NCBI RefSeq assembly: GCF_018882465.1
Contig: NZ_JACVOK010000001.1
Location: 496,001 to 560,000, forward strand
Direction: 5' to 3'
DNA: 64,000 bases
Source of the DNA: Polynucleobacter sp. 73C-SIWE
GTDB lineage: Bacteria; Pseudomonadota; Gammaproteobacteria; Burkholderiales; Burkholderiaceae
Every line of letters begins with the position of its first letter. Positions within the stretch are counted from its first letter, which is position 1. The notes beneath the pieces are model-generated. The model worked only from the letters and a program-made list of their open reading frames with translations. It did not search any database and was not told the DNA's origin. Positions 29,667 through 43,179 of this stretch are shown in pieces. Both the position numbers and the translations under genes were made by a program.

Positions 29667-29978
29667 TTACTGCAGCTTAATTTCGACGTCCACACCTGCT
29701 GGGAGGTCTAATTTCATCAAAGCATCTACAGTTTTCTCAGTAGGATCAACGATATCCATCAAACGGAGATGGGTACGGATCTCTAATTGATCGCGAGATG
29801 TCTTGTTCACGTGTGGTGAACGCAAGATATCAAAACGCTCAATACGGGTTGGCAAAGGTACTGGACCCTTAACAACCGCACCAGTACGCTTTGCTGTATC
29901 AACGATTTCAGCTGCAGACTGGTCGATCAAACGGTAATCAAATGCTTTAAGGCGAATACGAATTTTTTGGTTTTGCAT
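29667..29978 (-). CDS. rpsJ: 30S ribosomal protein S10 (NusE)
   Basis: uS10, 103 residues; besides its ribosomal role it is NusE, the partner of NusB on boxA RNA in rRNA antitermination. [19 protein letters not shown] and [19 protein letters not shown] are diagnostic. Here it is grouped with tuf and cut off from rplC by a hairpin and a promoter, unlike the E. coli S10 operon which starts with it. Confidence 0.98.
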   Translation of the reverse strand: MQNQKIRIRLKAFDYRLIDQSAAEIVDTAKRTGAVVKGPVPLPTRIERFDILRSPHVNKTSRDQLEIRTHLRLMDIVDPTEKTVDALMKLDLPAGVDVEIKLQ

Positions 29979-30030
29979 ATTAATTCCAAAGAGCGGTGTG
30001 GTGCTGCCACGTTATACATCTAAAGAGCAC

Positions 30031-30057
30031 GGTGACATCAGCAGCACTGATGTCACC
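30031..30057 (-). other. Perfect 11-bp hairpin between tuf and rpsJ
   Basis: GGTGACATCAG (30031-30041) and CTGATGTCACC (30047-30057) pair fully around CAGCA. There is no T-run on either side, so it is not a typical terminator. It could be an RNase III or leader structure ahead of rpsJ. Confidence 0.6.
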
Positions 30058-30095
30058 GGTTAGCAAACCGCTAAAAATTATTTACTTCTACTTCC

Positions 30096-31286
30096 TTAAG
30101 CCAAAATCTTTGCAACCACGCCGGCGCCAACAGTACGGCCACCTTCACGGATCGCAAAACGTAAACCTTCTTCCATCGCGATTGGCGCGATGAGTTTGAC
30201 GGTAATCGTGACGTTATCACCAGGCATCACCATTTCTTTGTCTTTTGGCAACTCAATAGAACCGGTTACGTCCGTTGTGCGGAAGTAAAACTGGGGACGA
30301 TAGTTGTTAAAGAATGGAGTATGACGACCACCTTCATCTTTACCCAAGATGTAAACCTCGGCTGTAAAGTGGGTATGTGGGGTGATGGAGCCTGGCTTAG
30401 CCAATACTTGGCCGCGCTCAACTTCTTCACGTTTTGTACCGCGTAACAAGATACCAACGTTATCGCCTGCTTGACCTTGGTCGAGCAATTTGCGGAACAT
30501 TTCAACACCAGTACAAGTAGTTTTCAATGTTGGCTTGATACCGATAATTTCGATCTCTTCACCAACCTTAACGATACCGCGCTCGATACGGCCTGTTACT
30601 ACAGTACCGCGACCAGAGATGGAGAACACATCTTCTACTGGCATCAAGAACGCACCATCAATAGCGCGCTCTGGAGTTGGGATGTAAGTGTCTAATGCTT
30701 CGGCCAATTTCATGATGGCTTCTTTGCCCAATGGGCCTTCGTCGCCTTCCAAAGCTAACTTAGCAGAACCTTGGATGATTGGTGTGTCATCGCCTGGGAA
30801 GTCATACTTAGATAGAAGCTCACGCACTTCCATTTCAACTAACTCGAGCAATTCAGCATCATCAACCATGTCGCACTTGTTCAAGAAAACGACGATGTAA
30901 GGAACACCTACTTGGCGTGCCAAGAGGATGTGCTCACGGGTTTGTGGCATTGGGCCGTCAGCTGCAGAGCAAACCAAAATAGCGCCGTCCATCTGAGCAG
31001 CACCAGTAATCATGTTCTTCACGTAGTCAGCATGTCCTGGGCAATCTACGTGAGCATAGTGACGATTGGCTGTCTCATACTCAACGTGCGCTGTATTAAT
31101 CGTAATACCGCGGGCTTTTTCTTCTGGAGCAGCATCGATCTGATCGTATGCTTTTGCTTCGCCACCGAATGCTTTTGAGAGCACGGTTGCAATTGCTGCT
31201 GTCAATGTCGTTTTACCGTGGTCAACGTGACCGATGGTGCCTACGTTTACGTGCGGTTTTGTCCGCTCGAATTTTTCTTTTGCCAT
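30096..31286 (-). CDS. tuf: Elongation factor Tu (copy in the str operon)
   Basis: 396 residues; carries aminoacyl-tRNA to the ribosome with GTP. P-loop GHVDHGKTT, switch [29 protein letters not shown], and domain II/III blocks. The protein is identical to that encoded at 46887-48077, and the DNA appears identical over the gene. It follows fusA by 49 bases. Confidence 0.98.
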   Translation of the reverse strand: MAKEKFERTKPHVNVGTIGHVDHGKTTLTAAIATVLSKAFGGEAKAYDQIDAAPEEKARGITINTAHVEYETANRHYAHVDCPGHADYVKNMITGAAQMDGAILVCSAADGPMPQTREHILLARQVGVPYIVVFLNKCDMVDDAELLELVEMEVRELLSKYDFPGDDTPIIQGSAKLALEGDEGPLGKEAIMKLAEALDTYIPTPERAIDGAFLMPVEDVFSISGRGTVVTGRIERGIVKVGEEIEIIGIKPTLKTTCTGVEMFRKLLDQGQAGDNVGILLRGTKREEVERGQVLAKPGSITPHTHFTAEVYILGKDEGGRHTPFFNNYRPQFYFRTTDVTGSIELPKDKEMVMPGDNVTITVKLIAPIAMEEGLRFAIREGGRTVGAGVVAKILA

Positions 31287-31335
31287 TTTTGTCTGCCTTC
31301 TTAGCTAGTCAATATTCAAAATTAATGTGGATAAA

Positions 31336-33438
31336 TTACTTCGCTTTAGCAGCCATAACTGCTTCAGCAACGTTCTTAGGTGCTTCGGAATAATGCTTAA
31401 ATTCCATGGTGTAGGTAGCGCGACCTTGGGTCAACGAGCGCAAGCCAGTTGAATAACCAAACATCTCTGCCAATGGCACTTCAGCGCGAACGATCTTGCC
31501 GCCCCCTGGAATGTCATCCATACCTTGCAAAATACCGCGACGTGATGAGAGGTCGCCCATTACGTTACCCATGAAATCTTCTGGTGTTTCAACTTCAACA
31601 GCCATCATTGGTTCAAGCAACACTGGTGATGCTTTGCGCATACCGTCTTTGAATGCCATCGAACCCGCCATCTTAAATGCGTTTTCGTTGGAGTCAACAT
31701 CATGGTATGAACCGAAGAATAATGTTGCTTTGATATCTACAACTGGATAGCCAGCCAAAATACCGGAATTCAATGTTTCGATAATTCCTTTTTCTACTGC
31801 AGGGATGTATTCACGTGGAACAACACCACCCTTAATAGCATCAACGAATTCAAAACCTTTACCTGGGGCTTGTGGCTCAAGCTTGAGTACCACGTGGCCA
31901 TACTGACCGCGACCACCAGACTGCTTAACAAACTTACCTTCGATCTCTTCGCAAACTTTACGAATTGTTTCGCGGTAAGCAACTTGTGGCTTACCGACAG
32001 TTGCTTCTACGCTGAACTCGCGCTTCATACGGTCAACCAAAATTTCCAAGTGGAGCTCGCCCATTCCAGAAATAATGGTTTGGCCTGATTCTTCATCAGT
32101 CTTCACACGGAAAGAAGGATCTTCTTGTGCCAAGCGATTCAAAGCAAGGCCCATTTTTTCTTGGTCAGCTTTTGTCTTTGGCTCAACAGCCTGTGAGATC
32201 ACTGGCTCTGGGAATACCATGCGCTCCAAAATCACGATACTGTCTGGATCACACAAAGTTTCGCCAGTTGTTGCATCTTTAAGACCAACAGCTGCAGCGA
32301 TATCACCTGCATAAACTTCTTTAATTTCTTCACGTTGGTTTGCATGCATCTGCAATAAACGACCAACACGCTCTTTCTTACCCTTAATTGGGTTATAGAT
32401 GGTGTCGCCAGACTTCATTACGCCTGAGTAAACGCGGAAGAAGATGAGCTGGCCAACAAATGGGTCAGTCATGATCTTGAATGCCAATGCAGAAAACTTC
32501 GCGCTATCAGATGCTTCACGCGTAGCAGGTGAACCGTCTTCCAATTCGCATGGAACTGGTGGCACGTCTAATGGGGATGGGAGCAATTCAACTACTGCAT
32601 CCAACATCGCCTGAACGCCTTTGTTTTTGAATGCGGTTCCGCACAACATTGGAACGATTTCATTAGCAATAGTACGTTGACGCAATGCGCCTTTAATTTC
32701 TTCTTCGGTTAAGCCTTCGCCACCGAGATATTTTTCCATCAACTCTTCTGAGCTCTCCGCAGCAGCTTCGAGCATTTTCTCGCGCCACTCTTCAGCAGAA
32801 GCTTGCAATTCTGCAGGAATATCTTCGTAAGTGAACTTAGTGCCTTGTGAAGCCTCATCCCAGTAGATGGCCTTCATCTTCACCAAGTCAACAACGCCTT
32901 TGAAGTTTTCTTCTGCGCCGATTGGAATCTGGATCAAGATTGGGTTTGCCTTGAGGCGAGTCTTCATTTGGTCATAGACCTTGAAGAAGTTCGCGCCAGT
33001 GCGGTCCATCTTATTCACAAAAGCCAAACGGGGAACTTGATACTTGTTAGCTTGACGCCAAACTGTTTCTGACTGTGGCTGTACTCCACCTACCGCACAG
33101 TAAACCATGCAAGCGCCATCCAAAACGCGCATCGAGCGCTCAACTTCAATAGTGAAGTCTACGTGTCCTGGGGTATCAATAATGTTGATACGGTGCTCAG
33201 GCATTGTTCCTGCCATACCCTTCCAGAACGTGGTGGTAGCAGCAGAAGTAATCGTGATACCACGCTCTTGCTCTTGCTCCATCCAGTCCATGGTAGCTGC
33301 GCCATCATGTACTTCACCGATTTTGTGATTAACACCGGTGTAGAACAAAACGCGTTCTGTAGTAGTTGTCTTGCCTGCGTCAATGTGCGCAGAAATACCA
33401 ATATTGCGGTATTTGTCGATGGGGGTTTTACGTGCCAC
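31336..33438 (-). CDS. fusA: Elongation factor G
   Basis: 700 residues; GTPase that drives translocation and, with RRF, ribosome recycling. P-loop [16 protein letters not shown] (residues 17-32), [28 protein letters not shown]. Domain IV has [15 protein letters not shown] and the tip loop. Full length with no insertions. Confidence 0.98.
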   Translation of the reverse strand: MARKTPIDKYRNIGISAHIDAGKTTTTERVLFYTGVNHKIGEVHDGAATMDWMEQEQERGITITSAATTTFWKGMAGTMPEHRINIIDTPGHVDFTIEVERSMRVLDGACMVYCAVGGVQPQSETVWRQANKYQVPRLAFVNKMDRTGANFFKVYDQMKTRLKANPILIQIPIGAEENFKGVVDLVKMKAIYWDEASQGTKFTYEDIPAELQASAEEWREKMLEAAAESSEELMEKYLGGEGLTEEEIKGALRQRTIANEIVPMLCGTAFKNKGVQAMLDAVVELLPSPLDVPPVPCELEDGSPATREASDSAKFSALAFKIMTDPFVGQLIFFRVYSGVMKSGDTIYNPIKGKKERVGRLLQMHANQREEIKEVYAGDIAAAVGLKDATTGETLCDPDSIVILERMVFPEPVISQAVEPKTKADQEKMGLALNRLAQEDPSFRVKTDEESGQTIISGMGELHLEILVDRMKREFSVEATVGKPQVAYRETIRKVCEEIEGKFVKQSGGRGQYGHVVLKLEPQAPGKGFEFVDAIKGGVVPREYIPAVEKGIIETLNSGILAGYPVVDIKATLFFGSYHDVDSNENAFKMAGSMAFKDGMRKASPVLLEPMMAVEVETPEDFMGNVMGDLSSRRGILQGMDDIPGGGKIVRAEVPLAEMFGYSTGLRSLTQGRATYTMEFKHYSEAPKNVAEAVMAAKAK

Positions 33439-33465
33439 TGTTGGTGCCTTTTCTTAACTATTGGA

Positions 33466-33936
33466 TTAGAAGCGGAAATGTGAGAAAGCTTTATTAGCTT
33501 CTGCCATACGGTGAACTTCTTCACGCTTCTTCATTGCGCCGCCACGACCTTCAGCAGCTTCTAATAATTCGTTGGCTAAACGTTGAGCCATCGATTTTTC
33601 GCCACGCTTCTTAGCGGCTTCGCGCAACCAGCGCATTGCCAAGGCGGAACGACGTGATGGACGAACTTCAACAGGAACTTGATAGTTAGCACCACCAACA
33701 CGACGGCTCTTAACCTCAACCATTGGCTTAACGTTGCCCATGGCGGTTGAAAAAATTTCGAGTGGTTCTTTATTTGCTTTTTTCTCGATGTGATCAAAGG
33801 CACCGTAAACGATACGCTCTGCAACCGATTTCTTGCCGTCCAACATCAGGACGTTCATGAATTTAGCTACTTCAACATTGCCGAATTTTGGATCCGGCAA
33901 AATTTCCCGTTTGGGAACTTCACGACGACGTGGCAT
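33466..33936 (-). CDS. rpsG: 30S ribosomal protein S7
   Basis: uS7, 156 residues, nucleates the 30S head and touches E-site t[22 protein letters not shown] and [23 protein letters not shown] (residues 79-101) are typical. A 159-base gap separates it from rpsL. Confidence 0.98.
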   Translation of the reverse strand: MPRRREVPKREILPDPKFGNVEVAKFMNVLMLDGKKSVAERIVYGAFDHIEKKANKEPLEIFSTAMGNVKPMVEVKSRRVGGANYQVPVEVRPSRRSALAMRWLREAAKKRGEKSMAQRLANELLEAAEGRGGAMKKREEVHRMAEANKAFSHFRF

Positions 33937-34095
33937 AACTACTCCTTCAGTTCAGTTAGGGGTGGCTCACATGAATCACCCGCTCCGGTTGCCCTACTAT
34001 TTAGAAAAACTTCTAAACGGAACAACCACTTACTTGTCTTTTGAGTCTGACAAACAACGACTTACTACAAAAAACTACTGCTTAACTCTTAAAAA

Positions 34096-34476
34096 TTAAG
34101 CAGCTTTCTTAGCGCGCTTAGCACCGTACTTAGAACGGGCTTGCTTACGATCTTTAACGCCTTGCAGGTCCAAAGAACCGCGAACGATGTGATAACGCAC
34201 ACCTGGCAAGTCCTTTACACGACCACCGCGGATCAACACTACTGAGTGTTCCTGGAGGTTATGGCCTTCACCACCAATGTATGAAATCACTTCAAAACCA
34301 TTGGTTAAGCGAACTTTGGCTACTTTACGAAGCGCAGAGTTAGGCTTTTTAGGAGTGGTTGTGTACACACGTGTACATACACCACGGCGCTGCGGGCTGT
34401 TTTGCAGCGCAGGGCTCTTGCTTTTAACGGTAAGCCTTGTTCTTGGCTTGCGTAATAATTGATTAATTGTTGGCAT
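34096..34476 (-). CDS. rpsL: 30S ribosomal protein S12
   Basis: uS12, 126 residues, decoding-centre protein. [18 protein letters not shown] holds the lysine linked to streptomycin resistance when changed, and [13 protein letters not shown] the second one; both are wild type here. First gene of the str operon. Confidence 0.98.
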   Translation of the reverse strand: MPTINQLLRKPRTRLTVKSKSPALQNSPQRRGVCTRVYTTTPKKPNSALRKVAKVRLTNGFEVISYIGGEGHNLQEHSVVLIRGGRVKDLPGVRYHIVRGSLDLQGVKDRKQARSKYGAKRAKKAA

Positions 34477-34580
34477 AAAATAGCTCGGTTAGTACTTCTT
34501 TGTTGCTTTCTTTAAGAAAATCAATGACTTAGAGAATTTCTAGGTCAAAAAGACCCTCTTCTGAATCAGTAGAACTCAGC

Positions 34581-34609
34581 ATTCTAGCTTGGCCAGCCTT
34601 TTCCGTCAA
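34581..34609 (-). promoter_or_regulatory. Promoter of the str operon (rpsL-rpsG-fusA-tuf)
   Basis: TTGACG (34604-34609) and TAGAAT (34581-34586) are 17 bases apart on the reverse strand, directly after the rpoC terminator. About 100 bases of leader precede rpsL. Confidence 0.75.
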
Positions 34610-34618
34610 CCTCGAAGG

Positions 34619-34642
34619 AAAAAACTGGCCATTTCTGGCCAG
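34619..34642 (-). terminator. Rho-independent terminator of rpoBC
   Basis: CTGGCC (34625-34630) and GGCCAG (34637-34642) form the stem; six T follow on the reverse strand (34624-34619). It starts 11 bases past the rpoC stop codon. Confidence 0.9.
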
Positions 34643-34652
34643 AATTACCAAA

Positions 34653-37600
34653 TTAGCTTGGATCAGCCTCCCCAGTAGGAGCAACGACTTCAGCCTCAAT
34701 TTCTACAGGCATATTGGCCATTGCCTCCTCTTCGGCGGCAATCATTTGAGCGCGATCGCGCTCAAATTGCTCCCTGACCTTGCGTGCACGGCGATAAGAC
34801 AAGCCGGTACCAGCAGGGATCAGACGACCAATAATGACGTTTTCCTTGAGTCCGCGGAGTGTGTCGGTCTTGCCCATAATTGCGGCTTCGGTCAATACAC
34901 GAGTGGTTTCTTGGAAAGAAGCCGCTGAAATAAAGCTGTCGGTCGACAAGGATGCCTTAGTAATACCTAGCAATACGTTGTCGAACTGAGCTGGGTGCTT
35001 ACCTTGGGCAATCACAGCATCGTTAGCGTCATACAGCTTAGAGCGCTCAACTTGTTCACCAGTGATAAAGGATGTATCGCCTGGATCAGTTACCTGAACA
35101 CGACGCAACATCTGACGCACGATGACTTCAATGTGCTTGTCATTAATCTTCACACCCTGGAGACGATAAACGTCCTGTACTTCATCAACAATGTAGATTG
35201 CCAACTCTTCGATACCTTTGAGAGTCAAGATGTCATGCGGATCGGCAGGGCCTTCCACAATCATCTCGCCCTTATTCACAACTTGACCGTCATGAACAAG
35301 AACTTGCTTCTCTTTCGGAATCAAGAATTCATTGGCTTCGCCGTCCATATCAGTAATCACCAAACGTTGTTTACCTTTGGTTTCTTTACCGAAGGAAACT
35401 GTTCCAGTAACTTTCGCCAATACGGCTGCATCTTTTGGTGAACGTGCTTCGAACAATTCTGCAACGCGTGGCAAACCACCGGTAATGTCGCGAGTCTTCT
35501 GTGATTCGATTGGAATACGAGCCAACACTTCACCAACTTCAACCTTCTGACCATCTTTAACAGTAATCAAGGCGCCCACTTGGAGGCCAATGTTTACTGG
35601 GTGATCAGTACCGGCGATCATAACTTCGTTACCCTTTTCATCAACTAAGTTGATCATTGGGCGAACGCCTTTGCTTGCAGCAGAGCGACGCTTACCGTCA
35701 ATTACCACCAAAGTGGAAAGACCAGTAACCTCATCAACCTGCTTAGCAACGGTTACGCCTTCTTCAACGTTGTCAAAGCGAGCCACCCCAGCATACTCAG
35801 AAATAATCGGACGTGTTAATGGATCCCAGGTTGCCAAGCTTGCGCCAGCCTTAACCGGTGCATCCTCTTTCAACAAGAGAGTTGCACCGTAAGGCACTTT
35901 ATGACGCTCGCGCTCGCGACCATTCTCGTCAACGATCAAGGCTTCGCCAGAGCGTGAAATCACGATCTGCTCACCCTTCGCGTTCTTCACAACACGCATC
36001 GTACCGGAGAACTTCAGGGCACCGTTAGACTTGGCTTCAATATTGCTTGCAACCAAAGCACGTGACGCTGCACCACCGATGTGGAAGGTACGCATAGTCA
36101 ACTGTGTGCCTGGCTCACCAATGGACTGAGCAGCGATAACGCCTACTGCCTCGCCAACGTTTACCAAACCACCGCGACCTAAGTCACGTCCGTAGCACTT
36201 AGCGCACAAACCGAAGCGAGTTAAACAAGACAATACTGTGCGAACTTTAACTTCGTCGATACCCAATGCCACGATTTGATCAACATGATCTTCATCAAGC
36301 AAGGTGTCATTCGGAACGATGACTTCTTGTGTGTCTGGATGAACGATATCACCGATACATACACGACCCAAAATACGGTCACGCAATGCTTCGATAATTT
36401 CGCCGCCTTCAACAAGCGCTTTCATTGTTACGCCGGAAGTTGCACCGCAATCTTCTTCAATAACCACGAGGTCTTGAGTAACGTCGCACAAACGACGTGT
36501 CAAGTAACCAGAGTTTGCTGTCTTCAACGCTGTATCAGCCAGACCCTTACGAGCACCGTGAGTTGAGATGAAGTATTGCAATACGTTCAAACCTTCACGG
36601 AAGTTCGCAGTAATTGGGGTTTCAATGATGGAGCCATCTGGCTTAGCCATCAAACCACGCATACCGGCCAACTGACGAATCTGTGCTGCAGATCCACGCG
36701 CACCAGAATCCGCCATCATGTAGATGGAGTTAAAGGATTCTTGACGCACAGTCTTGCCGTTACGGTCGAGCACGTCAACGTGTGACAACTCATCCATCAT
36801 TGCCTTACCAACTTGGTCGCCTGCAGCACCCCAAATATCAACCACGTTGTTATAACGCTCTTGATTGGTTACAAGGCCTGACATGAACTGCTTGTCATAC
36901 TCTTTAACCTTGGCAGAAGCCTCGGTGATGATGCGCTCTTTAGAAGTTGGGATCAACATATCGTCAATCGCAACAGAGATACCAGCATTGGTCGCCAAAC
37001 GGAAACCAGACTGCAAGAGACGGTCAGCAAAAATCACTGTTTCACGCAAACCGCACTTACGGAACGAAGTGTTGATCAAGCGTGAGATTTCTTTTTTCTT
37101 CAAAGGCTTGTTGATTTCCTCGAAAGACATGCCTTTAGGCAGAATTTCAGACAAGATTGCACGGCCAACTGATGTTTGATAGATCTTGGTCTTCTGGACA
37201 AAACGCGCATCGCCTTCTGCCTTCTTATCCACGATCTCATACTCAGTAATACGCACAGCAACACGAGAAGCCAATTCAACCTGACCTGCTTCGTATGCGC
37301 GTACTACCTCAGTAATGTTGGCGAAAACCATGCCTTCGCCCTTACCGTTGATCTTGTCGCGTGTAGCGTAGTACAGACCCAACACCACGTCCTGTGAAGG
37401 AACGATTGATGGCTCGCCGTTAGCTGGGAACAATACGTTGTTCGAAGCCAACATCAAGGTACGTGCTTCCATTTGCGCTTCGAGCGACAAAGGAACGTGA
37501 ACCGCCATTTGGTCACCGTCAAAGTCCGCGTTAAATGCCGCGCAGACTAATGGGTGCAATTGGATTGCTTTACCTTCAATCAGCATTGGCTCGAAAGCCT

Positions 37601-38915
37601 GGATACCGAGACGGTGCAATGTAGGCGCACGGTTGAGCATGATTGGGTGTTCACGAATCACTTCTTCGAGAATGTCCCAAACGATTGGAGTCTGACTTTC
37701 AACTTCTTTCTTTGCAGCCTTAATCGTGGTTGCAATTCCTAAAGTCTCAAGCTTGTTGAAAATAAATGGCTTGAATAATTCCAAAGCCATCAATTTTGGT
37801 AAGCCGCACTGATGCAATTTCAATGTCGGACCAACCACGATGACTGAACGACCAGAGTAGTCAACACGTTTACCCAACAAGTTTTGACGGAAACGACCGC
37901 TCTTACCTTTGATCATCTCAGCCAAGGACTTGAGAGGACGCTTGTTAGCGCCAGTCATAGCCTTACCACGACGACCGTTGTCGAGTAATGAGTCAACCGC
38001 TTCTTGCAACATGCGTTTTTCGTTACGAACGATGATCTCTGGTGCGCGCAACTCTAACAAACGCTTTAAACGGTTATTACGGTTGATCACACGACGATAG
38101 AGGTCGTTCAAATCGGAGGTAGCAAAGCGACCGCCATCCAATGGCACCAATGGGCGCAATTCAGGCGGCAATACTGGCAATACTTCCATGATCATCCAGT
38201 CAGGCTTAATACCTGAAGTCTGGAACGCCTCAAGCACTTTTAAGCGCTTAGCGTATTTCTTGATCTTGGCATCGCTACCAGTAGCTTTCAAGTCAGCACG
38301 AATCGTCTCTACTTCACGATCGATATCAATCGAACGCAAGAGATCACGAATGCCTTCCGCGCCCATGATGGCGGTGAACGCACCGTCACCATACTCTTCA
38401 GTCTTAGCAATATATTCATCTTCAGACATAATCTGACCGCGCTTCATCGCGCCCTCAGGAGTCATGCCAGGATCAACCACTACATATGCTTCAAAGTAGA
38501 GAACGCGCTCGATATCACGCAATGTCATATCGAGAACCATACCCAAACGGGATGGCAGGGACTTCAAGAACCAGATGTGCGCTACAGGGGCTGCCAACTC
38601 AATGTGGCCCATGCGCTCACGGCGTACCTTAGCGAGAGTAACTTCAACGCCGCACTTCTCACAGATAACGCCGCGGAACTTTAAGCGCTTGTACTTACCG
38701 CATAAGCACTCGTAGTCTTTGGTTGGTCCAAAAATCTTGGCGCAGAACAAACCATCACGCTCGGGCTTAAAAGTTCGATAGTTGATGGTTTCTGGTTTGC
38801 GTACTTCACCAAAAGACCATGAGCGAATTTTCTCAGGAGATGCGAGACCAATTTTGATGACATCAAACTGTTCTTCGCCCTGCGTTTGCTTAAATAAATC
38901 GAGCAATGCTTTCAT
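34653..38915 (-). CDS. rpoC: RNA polymerase beta' subunit
   Basis: 1,420 residues from ATG 38915 ([10 protein letters not shown]), two bases after the rpoB stop; an upstream in-frame start inside rpoB is not supported. N-terminal zinc site [20 protein letters not shown], catalytic [12 protein letters not shown] with the three aspartates that hold magnesium, bridge-helix/trigger-loop region [16 protein letters not shown]. Second zinc site from CGATSGV to [11 protein letters not shown]. Confidence 0.98.
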   Translation of the reverse strand: MKALLDLFKQTQGEEQFDVIKIGLASPEKIRSWSFGEVRKPETINYRTFKPERDGLFCAKIFGPTKDYECLCGKYKRLKFRGVICEKCGVEVTLAKVRRERMGHIELAAPVAHIWFLKSLPSRLGMVLDMTLRDIERVLYFEAYVVVDPGMTPEGAMKRGQIMSEDEYIAKTEEYGDGAFTAIMGAEGIRDLLRSIDIDREVETIRADLKATGSDAKIKKYAKRLKVLEAFQTSGIKPDWMIMEVLPVLPPELRPLVPLDGGRFATSDLNDLYRRVINRNNRLKRLLELRAPEIIVRNEKRMLQEAVDSLLDNGRRGKAMTGANKRPLKSLAEMIKGKSGRFRQNLLGKRVDYSGRSVIVVGPTLKLHQCGLPKLMALELFKPFIFNKLETLGIATTIKAAKKEVESQTPIVWDILEEVIREHPIMLNRAPTLHRLGIQAFEPMLIEGKAIQLHPLVCAAFNADFDGDQMAVHVPLSLEAQMEARTLMLASNNVLFPANGEPSIVPSQDVVLGLYYATRDKINGKGEGMVFANITEVVRAYEAGQVELASRVAVRITEYEIVDKKAEGDARFVQKTKIYQTSVGRAILSEILPKGMSFEEINKPLKKKEISRLINTSFRKCGLRETVIFADRLLQSGFRLATNAGISVAIDDMLIPTSKERIITEASAKVKEYDKQFMSGLVTNQERYNNVVDIWGAAGDQVGKAMMDELSHVDVLDRNGKTVRQESFNSIYMMADSGARGSAAQIRQLAGMRGLMAKPDGSIIETPITANFREGLNVLQYFISTHGARKGLADTALKTANSGYLTRRLCDVTQDLVVIEEDCGATSGVTMKALVEGGEIIEALRDRILGRVCIGDIVHPDTQEVIVPNDTLLDEDHVDQIVALGIDEVKVRTVLSCLTRFGLCAKCYGRDLGRGGLVNVGEAVGVIAAQSIGEPGTQLTMRTFHIGGAASRALVASNIEAKSNGALKFSGTMRVVKNAKGEQIVISRSGEALIVDENGRERERHKVPYGATLLLKEDAPVKAGASLATWDPLTRPIISEYAGVARFDNVEEGVTVAKQVDEVTGLSTLVVIDGKRRSAASKGVRPMINLVDEKGNEVMIAGTDHPVNIGLQVGALITVKDGQKVEVGEVLARIPIESQKTRDITGGLPRVAELFEARSPKDAAVLAKVTGTVSFGKETKGKQRLVITDMDGEANEFLIPKEKQVLVHDGQVVNKGEMIVEGPADPHDILTLKGIEELAIYIVDEVQDVYRLQGVKINDKHIEVIVRQMLRRVQVTDPGDTSFITGEQVERSKLYDANDAVIAQGKHPAQFDNVLLGITKASLSTDSFISAASFQETTRVLTEAAIMGKTDTLRGLKENVIIGRLIPAGTGLSYRRARKVREQFERDRAQMIAAEEEAMANMPVEIEAEVVAPTGEADPS

Positions 38916-38916
38916 A

Positions 38917-41900
38917 TCAGTTGCGCTCCATGTCAATGTCAATACCCAACGAACGGATTTCTTTTACCAGCACGTTGAAGGATTCGGGCATGCCAGCATC
39001 AATCGTGTGCTCGCCCTTGACGATGTTTTCGTAAACCTTGGTACGGCCTGCGACGTCATCGGACTTCACTGTCAGCATTTCCTGCAAGACATATGAAGCG
39101 CCGTATGCTTCGAGGGCCCAAACTTCCATCTCACCAAAGCGCTGACCACCAAACTGGGCTTTACCGCCCAATGGCTGTTGCGTTACTAATGAGTAAGGTC
39201 CGGTTGAACGTGCATGCATCTTGTCGTCGACCAAATGGTGGAGTTTCAAGACATGCATTACACCAACAGTTACTGGACGCTCAAATTGATCGCCAGTACG
39301 GCCGTCGCACAAAATCATTTGCTGACGTGATGGAGTCATCTTCAAAGATGTCGCAACATCTTGTGGATAAGCCAACTCGAGCATGCGTCCGATTTCTGCT
39401 TCAGTAGCGCCGTCAAACACTGGTGTTGCAAATGGCAAGCCCTGGCGAAGATTCTCGGCCAAAACAGTAATTTGCTCATCAGTGAAATTATCGATGTCTT
39501 CGATACGACCAGTTTCGTTGTAAAGCTGCTTGAAGAACTTACGTAATTCAGTTTGCTTAGCGTGTTCGCGAACCATCTCGTCGATACGCTTACCAATACC
39601 TTGGGCAGCCCAACCTAAGTGGGTTTCCAAGATCTGGCCAACGTTCATACGGGAAGGAACACCTAATGGGTTCAAGACGATGTCTACAGGGCGTCCGTCA
39701 GCCATAAATGGCATGTCTTCTGCAGGGGCGATTTTAGAAACCACGCCCTTGTTACCGTGACGACCAGCCATCTTGTCACCAGGCTGTAAGCGACGCTTAA
39801 CAGCCAAGTACACCTTCACCATCTTCGTTACGCCAGGCTGCAAATCATCGCCCTGGGTAAGCTTGGTACGCTTCTCTTCAAAAGCCTCATCAAACTGCTT
39901 ACGCTTCGCTTCAATAGAAGATTTAATTGCCTCAACTTGAGAAGCAACATCATCATCTGATGGACGAATATCAAACCAATGGTATTTATCCAAATCAGCA
40001 AGGTAATCCTTGTCGATCTTGGTGCCTTTAGCTAACTTCTTAGGGCCGCCGTTAGCAACTTTGCCAACCAACAGTTTTTCTAAACGCATGAAGGCATCGC
40101 CTTCAACAATACGCAACTGGTCGTTTAAGTCCAAACGATAGCGTTGTAATTCTTCTTGAATGATTGACTGTGCGCGGGCATCGCGCTCAATACCTTCACG
40201 GGTGAAGACTTGAACATCAATCACGGTACCAATCATTCCTGAAGGAACACGCAAAGAAGTATCTTTAACGTCAGATGCCTTTTCACCGAAGATCGCACGG
40301 AGGAGCTTCTCTTCTGGAGTGAGAGTAGTCTCGCCCTTTGGAGTTACCTTACCAACCAATACGTCGCCAGCTTCAACTTCAGCACCGATGTAAACGATAC
40401 CGCTCTCATCCAAGCGGGAGAGTTGTGACTCTGCCAAATTGGAGATATCGCGAGTAATTTCTTCTGAACCAAGCTTGGTATCACGAGCAACAACCGACAA
40501 CTCTTCAATATGAATAGAGGTATAACGGTCATCAGCAACCACTTTTTCAGAGATCAAGATTGAATCTTCGAAGTTGTAACCGTTCCATGGCATAAACGCC
40601 ACAGTCATGTTTTGACCCAAGGCCAATTCGCCTAGATCGGTAGATGCGCCGTCAGCAACTACGTCGCCACGGGCTACACGATCGCCAACCTTAACGATTG
40701 GACGTTGATTGATATTGGTATTTTGGTTTGAACGGGTGTATTTGATGAGGTTATAAATATCCACACCAACTTCACCGGCCGCAGTTTCATCATCATTGAC
40801 GCGAATAACGACACGGTTTGCATCAACGTAATCCACGATACCGCCGCGGTTAGCCAATACAACAGTGCCGGAGTCAACCGCAACAATTCGCTCTAAACCA
40901 GTACCAACCAATGGCTTGTCTGGACGCAAGCAAGGAACTGCTTGACGCTGCATGTTCGCGCCCATCAAGGCACGGTTCGCATCATCGTGCTCTAAGAATG
41001 GAACAAGTGAGGCCGCAGCAGAAACGATCTGACTAGGAGCAACGTCGATGAAATCGATGCGCTCCGGGCTAACCATCATGGTTTCACCAGCTTGACGAGC
41101 AGAAACCAATTCGTCAGCCAATTTACCGTTTTTGTCGATCGTTGCATTCGCCTGAGCGATCACATACTTGGCTTCTTCAATCGCAGAGAGGTAAACCACT
41201 TCATCGCTTACCTTGCTATTAGAAACCTTGCGGTATGGAGTCTCGAGGAAGCCATGCTCATTCAAACGTGCAAATAGCGCGAGTGAGTTGATCAAACCAA
41301 TGTTTGGTCCTTCTGGAGTTTCGATTGGGCAAACGCGTCCGTAGTGGGTTGGATGCACGTCACGCACTTCGAAGCCTGCGCGCTCGCGGGTCAAACCACC
41401 AGGTCCCAATGCAGAAATACGACGCTTGTGGGTGATCTCTGAAAGTGGGTTGGTTTGGTCCATAAACTGGGACAACTGCGAGGAACCGAAGAACTCACGA
41501 ATAGCGGAAGAGATTGGCTTGCTATTAATCAAATCATGCGGCATGAGGTTTTCTGTTTCGGCTTGACCGAGACGTTCTTTAACCGCACGCTCGACACGTG
41601 ACAAACCAGCACGGAATTGGTTTTCAGCCAATTCGCCAACGCAACGTACACGACGATTACCTAAGTGATCGATATCGTCTACTTCACCTTTGCCGTTACG
41701 TAAATCTACGAGAGACTTAATCGTGTCGAGAATATCTTCGTTTGAGAGAACCATTGGACCTTCCATTTCTGGACGGTTCAAACGGCTATTGACCTTCATA
41801 CGGCCAACACGAGATAAATCGTATGTATCTTCGCTATAGAACAAGCGCTGGAACAACGCTTCAACAGCATCTTCTGTTGGAGGCTCACCAGGACGCATCA

Positions 41901-43017
41901 TGCGGTAGATAGCGATACGTGCTGCTGTTTGATCAGCAGTTTCGTCTGTACGCAATGTCTGAGAAATGTACGCACCAGAATCCAAGTCGTTGGTATAAAT
42001 AGTTTCCAACTGCTTGATGCCAGCATCGCGCAATGTAGCCAATAACTCTTCAGTGATTTCATCATTAGCGTAAGCCAAGATTTCACCAGAATCTGGATCA
42101 ACAATATTGCGCGCAACCACACGACCAACCAAATAGTCATCTGGTACAGCGATCGTTTTTGTCTTAGCAGCTTCGAGTTCACGAATATGCTTTGCATTAA
42201 TACGCTTGTCTTTTTGAATGACTACCACGCCATTCTTATCGAGCACATCAAAGTTAGCCAATTGGCCGCGCAAACGCTCTGGAACAAATTCCATTGAGGC
42301 GCCATTAGCGGTCAACGCGAAATGATCAAAATTGAAGAAATTCGCAAGAATCTGTTCGTTATTTAAACCAATTGCTTTGAGCAAAATGGTGACAGGCATC
42401 TTACGACGACGGTCAACGCGGAAATACAGAATATCTTTTGGATCAAACTCGAAATCGAGCCATGAGCCACGGTAAGGAATGATGCGTGCTGAGAACAGCA
42501 ACTTACCTGAGCTATGTGTCTTGCCCTTATCGTGTTCAAAGAACACGCCTGGGGAACGATGCAACTGAGAAACGATCACGCGCTCAGTGCCATTGATCAC
42601 GAAAGAGCCGTTTTCTGTCATGAGCGGAATTTCACCCATGTAGACTTCGCTCTCTTTTACTTCTTTAACCTTAGTCGGCGCTTCGCGATCATAAATAATC
42701 AAGCGAACTTTTGCGCGTAAGGCAGAGTGGTATGTGTAACCACGTTGTTGACATTCTTTAACGTCAAATGGTGGCTGTGATAACTGGTACGACACGTATT
42801 CCATACGTGCATAGCCATTGTTAGACACAATTGGGAATGCTGATGTAAAGGCAGCTTGAAGCCCCTCAGTAAGACGAGACATTGCTGGCTTTTCAGCCTG
42901 TAAAAATTTAGCGTAGGATTCCAGCTGCGTTGCGATCAGGTACGGAACCTGGTGGTTATTTACTCGCTTAGCAAAGCTTTTACGGACTCGCTTGCGTTCG
43001 GTGAAGCTATAGTTCAT
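38917..43017 (-). CDS. rpoB: RNA polymerase beta subunit
   Basis: 1,366 residues from ATG 43017 ([10 protein letters not shown]), with GGAG eight bases upstream. The rifampicin region reads [20 protein letters not shown] and then [10 protein letters not shown], the wild-type sequence at the positions usually changed in resistance. [15 protein letters not shown], the flap and the C-terminal clamp are present. Preceded by a 227-base region with overlapping hairpins. Confidence 0.98.
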   Translation of the reverse strand: MNYSFTERKRVRKSFAKRVNNHQVPYLIATQLESYAKFLQAEKPAMSRLTEGLQAAFTSAFPIVSNNGYARMEYVSYQLSQPPFDVKECQQRGYTYHSALRAKVRLIIYDREAPTKVKEVKESEVYMGEIPLMTENGSFVINGTERVIVSQLHRSPGVFFEHDKGKTHSSGKLLFSARIIPYRGSWLDFEFDPKDILYFRVDRRRKMPVTILLKAIGLNNEQILANFFNFDHFALTANGASMEFVPERLRGQLANFDVLDKNGVVVIQKDKRINAKHIRELEAAKTKTIAVPDDYLVGRVVARNIVDPDSGEILAYANDEITEELLATLRDAGIKQLETIYTNDLDSGAYISQTLRTDETADQTAARIAIYRMMRPGEPPTEDAVEALFQRLFYSEDTYDLSRVGRMKVNSRLNRPEMEGPMVLSNEDILDTIKSLVDLRNGKGEVDDIDHLGNRRVRCVGELAENQFRAGLSRVERAVKERLGQAETENLMPHDLINSKPISSAIREFFGSSQLSQFMDQTNPLSEITHKRRISALGPGGLTRERAGFEVRDVHPTHYGRVCPIETPEGPNIGLINSLALFARLNEHGFLETPYRKVSNSKVSDEVVYLSAIEEAKYVIAQANATIDKNGKLADELVSARQAGETMMVSPERIDFIDVAPSQIVSAAASLVPFLEHDDANRALMGANMQRQAVPCLRPDKPLVGTGLERIVAVDSGTVVLANRGGIVDYVDANRVVIRVNDDETAAGEVGVDIYNLIKYTRSNQNTNINQRPIVKVGDRVARGDVVADGASTDLGELALGQNMTVAFMPWNGYNFEDSILISEKVVADDRYTSIHIEELSVVARDTKLGSEEITRDISNLAESQLSRLDESGIVYIGAEVEAGDVLVGKVTPKGETTLTPEEKLLRAIFGEKASDVKDTSLRVPSGMIGTVIDVQVFTREGIERDARAQSIIQEELQRYRLDLNDQLRIVEGDAFMRLEKLLVGKVANGGPKKLAKGTKIDKDYLADLDKYHWFDIRPSDDDVASQVEAIKSSIEAKRKQFDEAFEEKRTKLTQGDDLQPGVTKMVKVYLAVKRRLQPGDKMAGRHGNKGVVSKIAPAEDMPFMADGRPVDIVLNPLGVPSRMNVGQILETHLGWAAQGIGKRIDEMVREHAKQTELRKFFKQLYNETGRIEDIDNFTDEQITVLAENLRQGLPFATPVFDGATEAEIGRMLELAYPQDVATSLKMTPSRQQMILCDGRTGDQFERPVTVGVMHVLKLHHLVDDKMHARSTGPYSLVTQQPLGGKAQFGGQRFGEMEVWALEAYGASYVLQEMLTVKSDDVAGRTKVYENIVKGEHTIDAGMPESFNVLVKEIRSLGIDIDMERN

Positions 43018-43145
43018 TTCATCTCCGAATTCAGCGACTGTACAAAGATTTGGCGATTGGCCACTACCAATCACTGGCGGACAACACTAAATCGTAAAGA
43101 TCTAGTGTCCGACCAAACTTGCATTCTGCAGTCGTATCAGAAGGC

Positions 43146-43179
43146 AAACCCGATTTCAATCAGAAATGAAATCGGGTTT
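43146..43179 (-). other. Hairpin A between rplL and rpoB
   Basis: AAACCCGATTTCA (43146-43158) and TGAAATCGGGTTT (43167-43179) form a perfect 13-bp stem with an 8-base loop. It shares GGGTTT (43174-43179) with hairpin B, so the two cannot form fully at once. Confidence 0.8.

Noticed and set aside
34130..34360. Streptomycin-resistance change in rpsL
   Set aside because: Both critical lysines are present.
41400..41500. Rifampicin-resistance change in rpoB
   Set aside because: The resistance region reads as wild type at the usual positions.
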